Source of the DNA: Bosea beijingensis
GTDB lineage: Bacteria; Pseudomonadota; Alphaproteobacteria; Rhizobiales; Beijerinckiaceae
DNA length: 64,000 bases
Direction of reading: 5' to 3'
Assembly (NCBI RefSeq): GCF_030758975.1
Contig: NZ_CP132359.1
Location: 2,062,811 to 2,126,810, forward strand
The notes beneath the pieces are model-generated. The model did not search any database. It was given only the letters and a program-made list of their open reading frames with translations, and was not told the DNA's origin. This document shows positions 10,734-19,486 of the stretch, one piece after another. Position 1 is the stretch's first letter. Every line of letters starts with the position of its first letter. The position numbers and the translations under genes were made by a program.

Positions 10734-10832
10734 GTCATCCTGGGCTGCTCGAAGAGCAGACCCGGGATCGTCATCAGAAAAAAGCGCTTTCTCGTCATGC
10801 GATCCCGGATCGCCTTCGGCGTCCGGGATGAC
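10734..10832. repeat. Intergenic palindromic repeat, copy 1
   Basis: A 99-base element begins GTCATCCTGG and ends CCGGGATGAC (9 of 10 inverted match). It is made of two hairpins, the first containing GACCCGGGATC and the second GATCCCGG. It shares its plan and core words with the element at 30047-30139. It fills the gap between mmsB and the acyl-CoA dehydrogenase gene. Confidence 0.7.
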
Positions 10833-10841
10833 CGCCTTCGG

Positions 10842-11996
10842 TCAATTCCCCTTCGACCGGCCGACCAGCCCGCGCGCGACGATCATGCGCATGACTTCGT
10901 TGGTGCCTTCGAGGATCTGGTGGACGCGCAGGTCGCGGACGATCTTCTCGATGCCGTAATCGGCGAGATAGCCGTAGCCGCCATGGATCTGCAGGGCGTG
11001 ATTGGCGACCTCGAAGCCGGTATCGGTGGCGATGCGCTTGGCCATGGCGCAGAGCTTGGTCGCATCCGGCGTCTTGGCGTCGAGCGCCGCCGCCGCGCGC
11101 CAGAGCAGGCTGCGGGCCGCCTCCAGCTCGGTTGCCATGTCGGCGAGCTTGAACTGCAGGGCCTGGAAATCGGCGATGGCCGAGCCGAAGGCCTTGCGCT
11201 CCCTGGCATAGGCGAGCGAGCGGTCGAGCGCGCCCTGCGCCCCACCGAGCGAGCAGGCGCCGATATTGAGCCGTCCGCCATCGAGCCCGGCCATGGCGAT
11301 CTTGAAGCCGATCCCCTCCGGGCCGAGCCGGTTCGCCACCGGCACGCGGCAGTTCTCGAGGATCACGGCGCGCGTCGGCTGGGCGTTCCAGCCCATCTTC
11401 TTCTCGTTGGCGCCGAAGGACAGGCCGGGCGTGTCCTTCTCGACGACGATGGTCGAGATGCCGCCGGGGCCGGCCTCGCCGGTCCGCGCCATCACGACAT
11501 AGATGTCGGAGACCCCGGCGCCCGAGATGAACTGCTTCTGCCCGTCGAGGACATAGTGGTCGCCGTCGAGCACGGCCTTGGTCTTCAGCGCGGCGGCGTC
11601 GGAGCCGGCGCCGGGCTCGGTCAGGCAGTAGCTCGCCAGATGCTCCATGGTGCAGAGCTTCGGCAGGAAGCGCTGGCGCTGCTCGTCGGAGCCGTAGCGG
11701 TCGATCATCCAGGCGCACATGTTGTGGATCGAGATATAGGCGGCGACCGTCGGGCAGCCGGTCGAGAGCGCCTCGAAGATCAGCGCCGCATCGAGCCGGG
11801 TCAGGCCGGAGCCGCCGACATCGTCGCGGATATAGATGCCGCCCATGCCGAGCGCCGCGGCGGCGCGCATCTCCTCGACCGGAAAATGCTTCTCCTCGTC
11901 CCAGCGCGCGGCATGGGGTGCCAGTGTCTCGGCGGCGAAGTCCTGCGCCATGTCGCGGATGGCGATCTGGTCCTCGGTCAGGGAAAACGGGCTCAA
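10842..11996 (-). CDS. Acyl-CoA dehydrogenase, probably isobutyryl-CoA dehydrogenase
   Basis: 384-aa FAD enzyme of the short-chain acyl-CoA dehydrogenase group. The FAD/substrate motif is [12 protein letters not shown] (about 127-138), and the presumed catalytic base is Glu363 in LEGTNEVMR. Context (mmsB, mmsA) favours isobutyryl-CoA to methacrylyl-CoA in valine catabolism. The start is a TTG at 11996 whose TTGA overlaps the stop of the upstream gene; GGAG lies about 10 bases before it. Translational coupling to that upstream gene is likely. An internal ATG 15 codons in would lose conserved N-terminal sequence. Confidence 0.88.
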   Translation of the reverse strand: MSPFSLTEDQIAIRDMAQDFAAETLAPHAARWDEEKHFPVEEMRAAAALGMGGIYIRDDVGGSGLTRLDAALIFEALSTGCPTVAAYISIHNMCAWMIDRYGSDEQRQRFLPKLCTMEHLASYCLTEPGAGSDAAALKTKAVLDGDHYVLDGQKQFISGAGVSDIYVVMARTGEAGPGGISTIVVEKDTPGLSFGANEKKMGWNAQPTRAVILENCRVPVANRLGPEGIGFKIAMAGLDGGRLNIGACSLGGAQGALDRSLAYARERKAFGSAIADFQALQFKLADMATELEAARSLLWRAAAALDAKTPDATKLCAMAKRIATDTGFEVANHALQIHGGYGYLADYGIEKIVRDLRVHQILEGTNEVMRMIVARGLVGRSKGN

Positions 11997-12547
11997 GGCT
12001 TGCGCTCCTGCTGGGTGGGGGCGGCGGGCCGCGGCTTCGCGGCCTGGGGGCGTTGGGGCTGCGGGTAGGCCCCGTCATAGGCCCCGGCTCGGCTGCGATG
12101 CGGGGACCGTGGCGAATCGAGCGCGACGAAGTCCTGCGCCGTGGCCGGCTCCCCGGTCTTGCCGACGAAGACGCGGGGCCCCTTGTCGGTCACCACCACG
12201 TCGCCATAGGCGACGTCGCCGAGGCGCAGGAAGGTCTCGACGGTCACCGGCGCTGCCGAACGCGGCGTCCGGCTGGCCGTTTCAGCGCGCCGCTGCTCCC
12301 GTTCCGCGACCGCCTGTTCGTGGAAAATCCGGCTGCGTTCCCGCGCCGCCTGCAGCCGCTCCTGCCAGAGTTGGCGGCAGCGGGCGAGTTGCGCTTCGTT
12401 CAACGGCGCATTGTCGGATGCGCCCGGTTCGCAGAGCGCATCCTCGGCCGCGGGAAAGGCGTCGGGGGAGGGGCCGGCCGCGCGGGCCGGCACCGTGCCG
12501 CAGAGCAGGACGAGCGACGATGCGATGATGCGCAGCGATCGCTCCAT
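11993..12547 (-). CDS. Secreted protein of unknown function inside the valine operon
   Basis: 184 aa, not recognised. A signal peptide (about 1-23, ending ARAAG) predicts export. The mature part has Cys39 and Cys57, an Arg/Glu-rich probable coiled coil (about 52-92), then a compact motif GDVVVTDKG...VFVG...DFVAL (115-143) and a Pro/Gln-rich tail. The same motif, without gaps, occurs in the secreted protein at 25259-25759. It lies 22 bases after mmsA and overlaps the next dehydrogenase start, so it is translated with catabolic enzymes although it should act outside the cytoplasm. Confidence 0.75.
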   Translation of the reverse strand: MERSLRIIASSLVLLCGTVPARAAGPSPDAFPAAEDALCEPGASDNAPLNEAQLARCRQLWQERLQAARERSRIFHEQAVAEREQRRAETASRTPRSAAPVTVETFLRLGDVAYGDVVVTDKGPRVFVGKTGEPATAQDFVALDSPRSPHRSRAGAYDGAYPQPQRPQAAKPRPAAPTQQERKP

Positions 12548-12569
12548 GGCCTCCTCCGTCGATGGCGCC

Positions 12570-14066
12570 TCAGTTCATCGTCGGGATGACGAAGCTCGCA
12601 CCGTCCTTGATACCGCTCGGCCAGCGCGCCGTCACCGTCTTGGTCTTGGTGTAGAAGCGGATCGAGTCCGGGCCGTGCTGGTTGAGGTCGCCGAAGGAGG
12701 AACGCTTCCAGCCGCCGAAGGTGTAATAGGCCAGCGGAACCGGGATCGGCAGGTTGATGCCGACCATGCCGACCTGGACCTTCGAGGCGAAGTCGCGCGC
12801 CGCGTCGCCATCGCGGGTGAAGATCGCGGTGCCGTTGCCGTATTCGTGGTCGTTGGTGAGCTTCAGCGCCTCTTCATAGGTGTCGGCGCGCAGCACCGAG
12901 AGCACCGGCCCGAAGATCTCTTCCTTGTAGATGCGCATGTCCTTGGTGACGTTGTCGAACAGGCAGCCGCCGACATAGAAGCCGTTCTCGTAGCCCTGCA
13001 TCTTGAAGTCGCGGCCGTCGACCAGGAGTTTGGCGCCTTCCTGGACGCCGACATCGACGTACTGCTTGATCTTCTCCATCGCCGCCTTGGTGACGACCGG
13101 GCCGTAATCGGCGTTGACGTCGGTCGACGGGCCGATCTTCAGGCTCTCGACGCGCGGGATCAGGCGCTTGACCAGCTCGTCGGCGGTGCCCTTGCCGACG
13201 GGGACGGCGACCGAGATCGCCATGCAGCGCTCGCCGGCGGAGCCGTAGCCGGCGCCGATCAGTGCATCGACCGTCTGGTCCATGTCGGCGTCGGGCATGA
13301 TGATCATGTGGTTCTTGGCGCCGCCGAAGCACTGCACGCGCTTACCGTTGGCGCAGCCGCGGCTGTAGATGTACTCCGCGATCGGGGTCGAGCCGACGAA
13401 GCCGACCGCCTTGATCTCGGGATTGTCGAGGATGGCGTCGACCGATTCCTTGTCGCCGTTGACGACGTTGAGGATGCCGGGAGGGCCGCCCGCCTCGATG
13501 AACAGCTCGGCAAGGCGCATCGGCACGCCGGGATCACGCTCGGAGGGCTTCAGGATGAAGGCGTTGCCGCAGGCGATCGCGGGGCCGAGCTTCCAGAGCG
13601 GTATCATCGCCGGGAAGTTGAACGGGGTGATGCCGGCGCAGACGCCGAGCGGCTGGCGCATCGAGTAGATGTCGATGCCGGGGCCGGCGCCGTCGGTGTA
13701 TTCGCCCTTCATCAGGCCGGGCACGCCGAGCGAGTACTCGATCACCTCGACGCCGCGCTGGATGTCGCCCTTGGCGTCTGGAATGGTCTTGCCGTGCTCG
13801 CGGGCGAGGAGCTCGGCGAGCTCGTCGTTGTTCTGCGCGATCAGGTCGAGGAACTTCATCAGCACGCGGGCACGGCGCTGCGGATTGACCGCGGCCCATT
13901 TCGGCTGCGCCTCGGCGGCGTTCTGCACGGCGGCGTCGAGTTCGGCCGCCGAAGCGAGGGCGACCTTGCCGATGATCGTGCCGTCCATCGGCTGGTAGAT
14001 GTCGGCCGTGCGGCCCGAGGTGCCCGCGACATGCTTGCCGCCGATGAAATGCCCAACCTGACGCAT
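12570..14066 (-). CDS. mmsA: Methylmalonate-semialdehyde dehydrogenase, CoA-acylating
   Basis: 498-aa aldehyde dehydrogenase that turns methylmalonate semialdehyde plus CoA into propionyl-CoA, closing valine catabolism (and also inositol breakdown in some bacteria). Family landmarks are ITPFNFPAMIPLWK (146-159), FVGSTPIAEYIY (223-234) and the nucleophile Cys281 in AGERCMAIS. It is the first gene of the minus-strand cluster that continues through the secreted protein, the acyl-CoA dehydrogenase and mmsB. A LysR gene is divergent from it. Confidence 0.95.
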   Translation of the reverse strand: MRQVGHFIGGKHVAGTSGRTADIYQPMDGTIIGKVALASAAELDAAVQNAAEAQPKWAAVNPQRRARVLMKFLDLIAQNNDELAELLAREHGKTIPDAKGDIQRGVEVIEYSLGVPGLMKGEYTDGAGPGIDIYSMRQPLGVCAGITPFNFPAMIPLWKLGPAIACGNAFILKPSERDPGVPMRLAELFIEAGGPPGILNVVNGDKESVDAILDNPEIKAVGFVGSTPIAEYIYSRGCANGKRVQCFGGAKNHMIIMPDADMDQTVDALIGAGYGSAGERCMAISVAVPVGKGTADELVKRLIPRVESLKIGPSTDVNADYGPVVTKAAMEKIKQYVDVGVQEGAKLLVDGRDFKMQGYENGFYVGGCLFDNVTKDMRIYKEEIFGPVLSVLRADTYEEALKLTNDHEYGNGTAIFTRDGDAARDFASKVQVGMVGINLPIPVPLAYYTFGGWKRSSFGDLNQHGPDSIRFYTKTKTVTARWPSGIKDGASFVIPTMN

Positions 14067-14122
14067 CGCGCCCTCCCTACGAACTGATGGTGTGTTGATC
14101 CCGTCGTCTCCCTACCATTCTC

Positions 14123-14169
14123 GTTTGCGCACGGCTATAGCGAGAGTGAAACGTCGGTCGTGCGAAAAC
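14123..14169. promoter_or_regulatory. Candidate regulator-binding inverted repeat between mmsA and lysR
   Basis: GTTTGCGCAC (14123-14132) and GTGCGAAAAC (14160-14169) are inverted copies with one mismatch, 27 bases apart, in the divergent gap. This fits a binding region for the adjacent LysR protein, but no T-N11-A core is obvious. Confidence 0.3.
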
Positions 14170-14188
14170 ACAAATATGGGAGAGAGCC

Positions 14189-15118
14189 TTGGAGCGCTTC
14201 GACTGGGATGACCTCCGCTTTTTTCTCGCCGTGGCGCGTTCCGGGCGCCTGACCGCCGCCGCGCGCCGGCTCGGCGCCGATCACGCCACCGTCTCGCGCC
14301 GCATCACCTCGCTGGAGGAGGCGCTCAAGGCCAAGCTCTTCGAGCGCCGCCCGCAAGGCTACACGCTGACCGCCCACGGCGAGCGCCTGCTTGCCAAGGC
14401 CGAGAGCATGGAGACAGAGGCGCTCGCGATCCAGAGCGATATCGGCGGTGCCGACATGGCCTTGTCCGGCACCGTCAGGATCGGTGCGCCCGACGGCTTC
14501 GGCACATCCTTCCTGGCCTCGCGGCTGGCGCTGTTCGCGAAATCCTATCCCGGCCTGGAGATCCAGCTCATCGCCATGCCGCGCCTGCTTTCGCTGTCGA
14601 AGCGCGAGGCCGATGTCGCGATCACGCTCGCCCCGCCCAAGGAAGGCAAGGTCGTGGCCCGCAAGCTCTCGGATTACCGTCTCGGGCTCTATGCCTCACC
14701 GGAATACCTGGCCTCGATGCCGCCGGTGACCAAGCCCGAGGATCTCTTCGAGCACCGCATCATCGGCTATATCGACGACCTCATCTTTTCGCCCGAGCTC
14801 GATTATCTCGACGAGGTCGCCAAGGGCCTGCGCGCCCATGTCCAGAGTTCAAGCGTCATCGCCCAGATGAACGCCGTGGTGGCCGGCGCGGGCATCGGCG
14901 TGATCCATCACTTCATGGCGGAAGGCGAGAAGCGGCTCGTGCCTGTCCTGCCCGAGACGGTCTCGATCACCCGGTCTTTCTGGCTGCTCGTCCATGCCGA
15001 CCTGAAGGATGTCGCGCGGGTTCGCGCCATCGTCGATTTCATCGTGCGCGAGACGAAGGCCTCGCGCGCCCTCCTGATGGGTGAGCCGCGGGCCGAGCCG
15101 CGCATCGCGGCGGAGTAG
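14189..15118 (+). CDS. LysR-family transcriptional regulator, probable regulator of the mms cluster
   Basis: 309 aa. The N-terminal winged helix-turn-helix (about 5-65) contains LTAAARRLGADHATVSRRI, and the effector-binding domain follows from about residue 90. The start is a TTG at 14189 preceded by GGGAGAG at a normal distance; the nearby ATG at 14176 is out of frame. It is divergent from mmsA, the usual position for a LysR activator of that operon. The effector is unknown; 3-hydroxyisobutyrate or another valine intermediate is a reasonable guess. Confidence 0.87.
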   Translation: MERFDWDDLRFFLAVARSGRLTAAARRLGADHATVSRRITSLEEALKAKLFERRPQGYTLTAHGERLLAKAESMETEALAIQSDIGGADMALSGTVRIGAPDGFGTSFLASRLALFAKSYPGLEIQLIAMPRLLSLSKREADVAITLAPPKEGKVVARKLSDYRLGLYASPEYLASMPPVTKPEDLFEHRIIGYIDDLIFSPELDYLDEVAKGLRAHVQSSSVIAQMNAVVAGAGIGVIHHFMAEGEKRLVPVLPETVSITRSFWLLVHADLKDVARVRAIVDFIVRETKASRALLMGEPRAEPRIAAE

Positions 15119-15128
15119 CGATCGCTTG

Positions 15129-16427
15129 TCAGGCCGCGGTGCGAACCCTGTCGCGCCCATCCTGCTTGGCGGCGTAAAGCGCCTCGTCCGCCTGGCCGAG
15201 ACAGGTCTCGAGCAAGGCATCGGGCGCGAGGGCGGCGACGCCGATCGAGACGGTGAGCGGCAGCGATTCCCCGTTGATGACGAGGGACGTATCCGCGATG
15301 GCTGCCCGGATGTCGCCGCACAGGCGTTCGGCCTCGGCGAGGTCGGCGCCGGGGAAGATGATGGCGAATTCCTCGCCGCCGATGCGGGCTAGCAGGTTGA
15401 AGCCGCGCTCCGCCATCATGCCGAGCGTCCTTGCGACCGCGGTCAGGGCCTGGTCGCCGCCATCATGGCCGTGTCGGTCGTTGAGCCGCTTGAAATGATC
15501 GATGTCGAGAATGGCGACCGAGATCGGCAGACCCATCTCGCGCGCCTCGCAGACGAGCTGCCGCCCCCGCGCGAAGAAATGGCGGCGGTTGAACAGTCCG
15601 GTCAGGAAGTCGCGCGCGGCGAGGTCCCGCAATTGCCTGAGCTGGTCGAGCACCTCGACATTGGAGGCGATGCGGCATTGCAGCTCCTCCAGCACGAAAG
15701 GGCGCGAGACGAAATCATGCGCGCCGGCCTTGAGGAAACCGGCCGAGGTCTGGCGGTCGGTCGAGGACGAGATGCCGAGGACGCGCACGCCCGTGTGCTG
15801 GCGGCGGATGCGCCGCGCCAGCTCGAAACCGTCCATGTCGGGCATGTAATAGTCGCTGACGACGAGCTGGATATCGGGATTGCTGTCGAGGATCGCCAGC
15901 GCTTCCTGCCCGGACCCGGCCTCGACCACCGCGTATTGCTGGATCGACAGCATCCGCGCGAGCACCTTGCGGGTCGTGCGGGTGTCGTCGACGACGAGGA
16001 TGCGGGTATTGCGATTGTTCAGCGCCCGCTTGACCGTGCCGACGATGTTGGGAAGGGCGAACTCGTTGTCCTTCAGGACGTAGTCGATGACCTCGCGCTC
16101 CATGATCCGCCCGCGCGTGGCAAGATCGAAGGTCGCGGTGAAGACGACTGACGGAATGCCGTGCGTCACGGTCCAGTCGAGCGCCTCGCCGCGCGGGGCG
16201 TCCGGCAGGTTGAGGTCGACGACGGCGATCGCATAGGCGCCGGGCGCGGCGATGATCTGGTCGCTGACCTCTTTCAGGGATGCGCAGGTCGTGACCGGCA
16301 GCCCGGTTTCGGCCTGAAGGAGCTGGCGTAGGGCGAGCGAGAAGGTTCGCGAATCCTCGATGACGAGGATTTGCCGGTCGTCCGGCACCGACTCTGGTCT
16401 GGCCTGCAAGGTCTGATGGGCACCCAT
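15129..16427 (-). CDS. PleD-like response regulator diguanylate cyclase (REC-REC-GGDEF)
   Basis: 432-aa cytoplasmic signalling protein. The first receiver has phosphoacceptor Asp71 (VVDLNLPD) and the second Asp192 (SDYYMPDMDG). A GGDEF domain (about 265-430) carries GGEEF at 350-354, so c-di-GMP synthesis is likely. The inhibitory I-site, usually RxxD five residues before GGEEF, reads R341-G-F-N344, so product feedback may be weakened. No histidine kinase is nearby. It is convergent with the lysR gene, stops ten bases apart. Confidence 0.9.
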   Translation of the reverse strand: MGAHQTLQARPESVPDDRQILVIEDSRTFSLALRQLLQAETGLPVTTCASLKEVSDQIIAAPGAYAIAVVDLNLPDAPRGEALDWTVTHGIPSVVFTATFDLATRGRIMEREVIDYVLKDNEFALPNIVGTVKRALNNRNTRILVVDDTRTTRKVLARMLSIQQYAVVEAGSGQEALAILDSNPDIQLVVSDYYMPDMDGFELARRIRRQHTGVRVLGISSSTDRQTSAGFLKAGAHDFVSRPFVLEELQCRIASNVEVLDQLRQLRDLAARDFLTGLFNRRHFFARGRQLVCEAREMGLPISVAILDIDHFKRLNDRHGHDGGDQALTAVARTLGMMAERGFNLLARIGGEEFAIIFPGADLAEAERLCGDIRAAIADTSLVINGESLPLTVSIGVAALAPDALLETCLGQADEALYAAKQDGRDRVRTAA

Positions 16428-16484
16428 GCTCCATCTAGGGCGCTCGCAAGTTTAATTTTCCGTCACATCTGCCCGGCAGGCCCG

Positions 16485-18248
16485 TCAAATCCGCCAGGGC
16501 AGGATGTTGTGCTGCCGGTTGCGGCCGATCAGATCGAGCGCCAGCATGACGGCGAGGATGACCGCGCAGGCGCTGATCGCCACAGCGGCAGCTTCGCCGG
16601 CGAGGCCAGCTTCCTTGAGGCTGAACAGCACGACGCCGAGCGTCTCCGTGCCCGAGGACCAGAGCAGGGCCGAGACGGTGAGTTCGTTGAAGGCGACGAG
16701 GAAGACCATCAGCGCCGAGACCGCCGCGGCCGGCGCCAGGATCGGCGCCACGACGAAGCGCAGCATCTGCGTGAGGCCGGCGCCGTCGAGCTTCGCGGCA
16801 TCCTCGTGATGCGCCTCGATCTGGGCCATCGCCGCGACCGGCGCCTTCAGCGCCAGCGGCAGGAAGCGGGCGAGATAGGCGAAGAGGATGATGAAGGGCG
16901 TGCCGTAGATGCTGATGCCGATCAGCGGCAGCGGCTTCAGGAAGATCAGGATGCAGGCGATGGCGAGCACGATGCCGGGCAGGGCATAGGGCAGTTCGAT
17001 CATCAGCTCGACCGCTCGCCGGAGCTTGCCGAGCCGCCTTTCCAGCGCATAGGCGAAGACGATCGCGACGATGGCGAGGATCAACGCGGCGCTGCCGGCG
17101 AAGAGCAGCGAATTGCGGAAGGCGCGCATGGTCACGGTCTGCCGGAACAGAACTTCCGTGAATTTGTCGAAGGTCAGCGTCTGCCAGGAGAGAGCGACGC
17201 CCAGTGCCGGCGTCAGCGCTTCGCTCAGCAGGGCCAGCAGTGGTAGCCCGAGCTTCAGGGTGAGCAGCAGCCAGAGCCCGGCCGCGACGAGCGGACGGGC
17301 CGGGCCGAGCAGCCAGTAGGGCTCCAGCGGGCGCTCGATCTCGACCTTGCCGCGCTGGTTGCGGGCGGCGAGCGCGGCCGCGACGATGCCGAGCGCCGCG
17401 ACGATGCCGACGAGCACGGCCAGCGCCGCCGTCTCGCCGAGGCTCGACGGGCCGAAGCTCGACAGCCGGCGGTAGATCAGCGTCGGCAGCGTCAGATAGT
17501 TCACCGGCAGGCCGAGCAGGGCCGGAATCCCGAAATTGCCGACGCCCGCGACGAAGGCGATCAGCCCGGCGGCGATGATCTGCGGCCGCAGCACCGGAAT
17601 GACGATCCGCGCCGTGACGGTCGCCGGCGCGGCGCCTTCCATCTGCGCGGCCTCGATCAGCGATTGCGGGATGCTGCGCAGGCCGGTCCAGAGCGTGATA
17701 GCGACGAGCGGCGCATGATGCAGCGCCATGACGAGGATGATGCCGCCGCGCCCGAGCAGCGGGTTCGGCGTGCCCGGTGGCGGCGCGAGCCCGATCAGCG
17801 AGAGTATCGGCGAGTTCGGCGCGAGCAGGCTGAGGAAGGCCAGCGCTGCCACCTGCGGCGCGATCATCATCGAGAAGACGAAGGCGAAGGCCAGCGGGCG
17901 TTTGCCCCTGACATCGGTGACGCCGAGCGCCAGCGCGACGATTCCGCCGACGAAGAGAGCGCCGAGCGCCGAGAGCGAGGCCGTCTCCAGCGTATGCCAG
18001 GTCGCGGTCACCGCTGCACGGCTCGTCATCTCGGCGAAGGCTTCGGCCGGCGCGAATTGCCAGCCGGGCGCGAAGGCAGCCGCGACCAGCCGGAAGAAGG
18101 GGAGGCCGCCCAGCAGCAGCGCAACCGCGACGACGAGCGCCGGCAGGCCCCAGCCTTCCGGCAGACGGATGCGTGGAGCCAGCGGGGCCGCGATCGCGGG
18201 CTCCCGCCGGCCATTTCGGACGAGGGCCAGCGTCATCGCGCCAGCCAC
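16485..18248 (-). CDS. Iron(III)/phosphonate-type ABC importer, fused two-domain permease
   Basis: 587-aa inner-membrane protein of the FbpB/AfuB type with two six-helix permease modules. The two ATPase-contact loops are visible: LIEAAQMEGAAPATVTARI (about 206-224) and HHEDAAKLDGAGLTQML (about 490). The start is a GTG at 18248 or the ATG four codons later; neither has a clear ribosome site. It lies 19 bases after the binding-protein gene. No matching ATPase gene follows, although fbpABC-type operons usually have one. Confidence 0.87.
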   Translation of the reverse strand: MAGAMTLALVRNGRREPAIAAPLAPRIRLPEGWGLPALVVAVALLLGGLPFFRLVAAAFAPGWQFAPAEAFAEMTSRAAVTATWHTLETASLSALGALFVGGIVALALGVTDVRGKRPLAFAFVFSMMIAPQVAALAFLSLLAPNSPILSLIGLAPPPGTPNPLLGRGGIILVMALHHAPLVAITLWTGLRSIPQSLIEAAQMEGAAPATVTARIVIPVLRPQIIAAGLIAFVAGVGNFGIPALLGLPVNYLTLPTLIYRRLSSFGPSSLGETAALAVLVGIVAALGIVAAALAARNQRGKVEIERPLEPYWLLGPARPLVAAGLWLLLTLKLGLPLLALLSEALTPALGVALSWQTLTFDKFTEVLFRQTVTMRAFRNSLLFAGSAALILAIVAIVFAYALERRLGKLRRAVELMIELPYALPGIVLAIACILIFLKPLPLIGISIYGTPFIILFAYLARFLPLALKAPVAAMAQIEAHHEDAAKLDGAGLTQMLRFVVAPILAPAAAVSALMVFLVAFNELTVSALLWSSGTETLGVVLFSLKEAGLAGEAAAVAISACAVILAVMLALDLIGRNRQHNILPWRI

Positions 18249-18267
18249 CGCGGCAGCAAAGCCGTCA

Positions 18268-19248
18268 TCACTCGAAGATCGATCCGAAGCGCTTGCGGGC
18301 GGTGGTCTCGTCGGTCAGCGCCTTGGCGGCGTCGAAGCTCATCAGCTTGATCGCGCTGCGGGCGGGATAGCCAGCCGGCAGGGCGACCTCCGGATGAGCC
18401 GCGACGTAGCCCTGCTTCAGCGCGAGCTCCTGGCCGTCCTTGGAGAGCAGGAAGTCGATGAAGGCCTTGGCGGCTTCCGGGTTCTTGCTGCTCTTCAGGA
18501 TCGCGACCGGTTCGCTGACCGCCGAGACGCCCTCGCTCGGGAAGACGAACTCGACCGGAGCGCCCTTGGCCTTCTCGCGGATCGGCATGAAGTCGACAAT
18601 CATGCCGTAGAGCTTCTCGCCGGTCGCGACCTGGCGCAGGATGTCGCCATTGGCGCCGGCGGCGAGCGTACCGTTCTCCTTGAGCTTTTCGTAGAAGCCC
18701 CAGCCTTCTTTGAGATTACTGGTGAGCGTGATCGTGTGGATCAGCGCGGCGCCCGAGTTCAGCGGGCTCGGCATGGCCAACTGGTTCTTCGCCTCCGGCT
18801 TGACGAGATCGGTCCAGCTCGCGGGCTTCATCGCGGCCTTCGTGTTGTAGACGATGCCGGTGGTGATCAGCTTGGTCGCGAACCACATCTTCTGGGGATC
18901 GTGGATGCCGGCCGGATAGGCCGTGACATCTGCCTTGTCATGGGCGAGCAGGCGGCCTTCCTTCTTCAGGCCTTCCATAGTCACGGCATCGGCGATGAGC
19001 AGCACGTCGGCCTGCGGCGCGCCGGCCTCGAACTCGGCCTTGAGCTTCGCCATGACGCGCGGCGTGCCGTCGCGGACGAAGGAGACCTCGACCTTCGGGT
19101 ATTTCGCCTTGAAGGCGTCGATCGTCTGCTGGGCGTCGGTATTGGGCTGGCTGGTATAGAGCACCAGCTTGCCCTCGGCGGCGAGGACCTGCGGCGCAGC
19201 CGCAAGGCCGGCCGCGAGAATGAAGGCGCTCAAGGCCTTGCGCTGCAT
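18268..19248 (-). CDS. ABC importer substrate-binding protein, iron/2-aminoethylphosphonate type
   Basis: 326-aa periplasmic binding protein. The signal peptide spans about 1-22 (MQRKALSAF... ending VLAAEG). The ATG at 19248 has GGAG upstream; the longer frame to 19362 has no signal. The opening LVLYTSQPNTDAQQTIDAF is typical of the AfuA/PhnS group. I do not see the paired Tyr motif that binds Fe(III) in FbpA, so the ligand could be an organophosphonate or another anion. It is paired with the fused permease downstream. Confidence 0.85.
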   Translation of the reverse strand: MQRKALSAFILAAGLAAAPQVLAAEGKLVLYTSQPNTDAQQTIDAFKAKYPKVEVSFVRDGTPRVMAKLKAEFEAGAPQADVLLIADAVTMEGLKKEGRLLAHDKADVTAYPAGIHDPQKMWFATKLITTGIVYNTKAAMKPASWTDLVKPEAKNQLAMPSPLNSGAALIHTITLTSNLKEGWGFYEKLKENGTLAAGANGDILRQVATGEKLYGMIVDFMPIREKAKGAPVEFVFPSEGVSAVSEPVAILKSSKNPEAAKAFIDFLLSKDGQELALKQGYVAAHPEVALPAGYPARSAIKLMSFDAAKALTDETTARKRFGSIFE

Positions 19249-19393
19249 GTCGGAACTCCATCTCTTGATCGCGTCTGCGAGATGGCGCTGCCGGTAGTCC
19301 CGGCACATGACAGTTCCATGAAGGGAGGCTGTCAGTTTCGAGGCCGGGGGCCGCTTGCGCACTGCGGAACTAGAAATACTATTTGGCCGAGTC

Positions 19394-19422
19394 AGCCCGG
19401 CTTGTTTCGAGCCGGGCTTTTC
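19394..19422 (+). terminator. Terminator-shaped hairpin in the leader of the sugar ABC operon
   Basis: Arms AGCCCGGCT (19394-19402) and AGCCGGGCT (19410-19418) with a 7-base loop are followed by TTTC on the plus strand. No plus-strand gene ends before it, so it either ends a short transcript, acts as an attenuator, or blocks read-through. Confidence 0.5.
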
Positions 19423-19456
19423 GACTAGGCTCGCGGCAAGACGACCATAAGGTCGC

Positions 19457-19472
19457 TTTAAAACGGTTTAAA
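19457..19472. promoter_or_regulatory. LacI-type operator-like palindrome before the sugar ABC operon
   Basis: TTTAAAACGGTTTAAA is a near-perfect palindrome with a central CG, the layout of LacI/GalR-family operators. It ends two bases before the GGGAGG ribosome site and 15 bases before the start codon, where a bound repressor would block expression. No lacI gene is present in the window. Confidence 0.4.
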
Positions 19473-19486
19473 CGGGAGGATATCGG

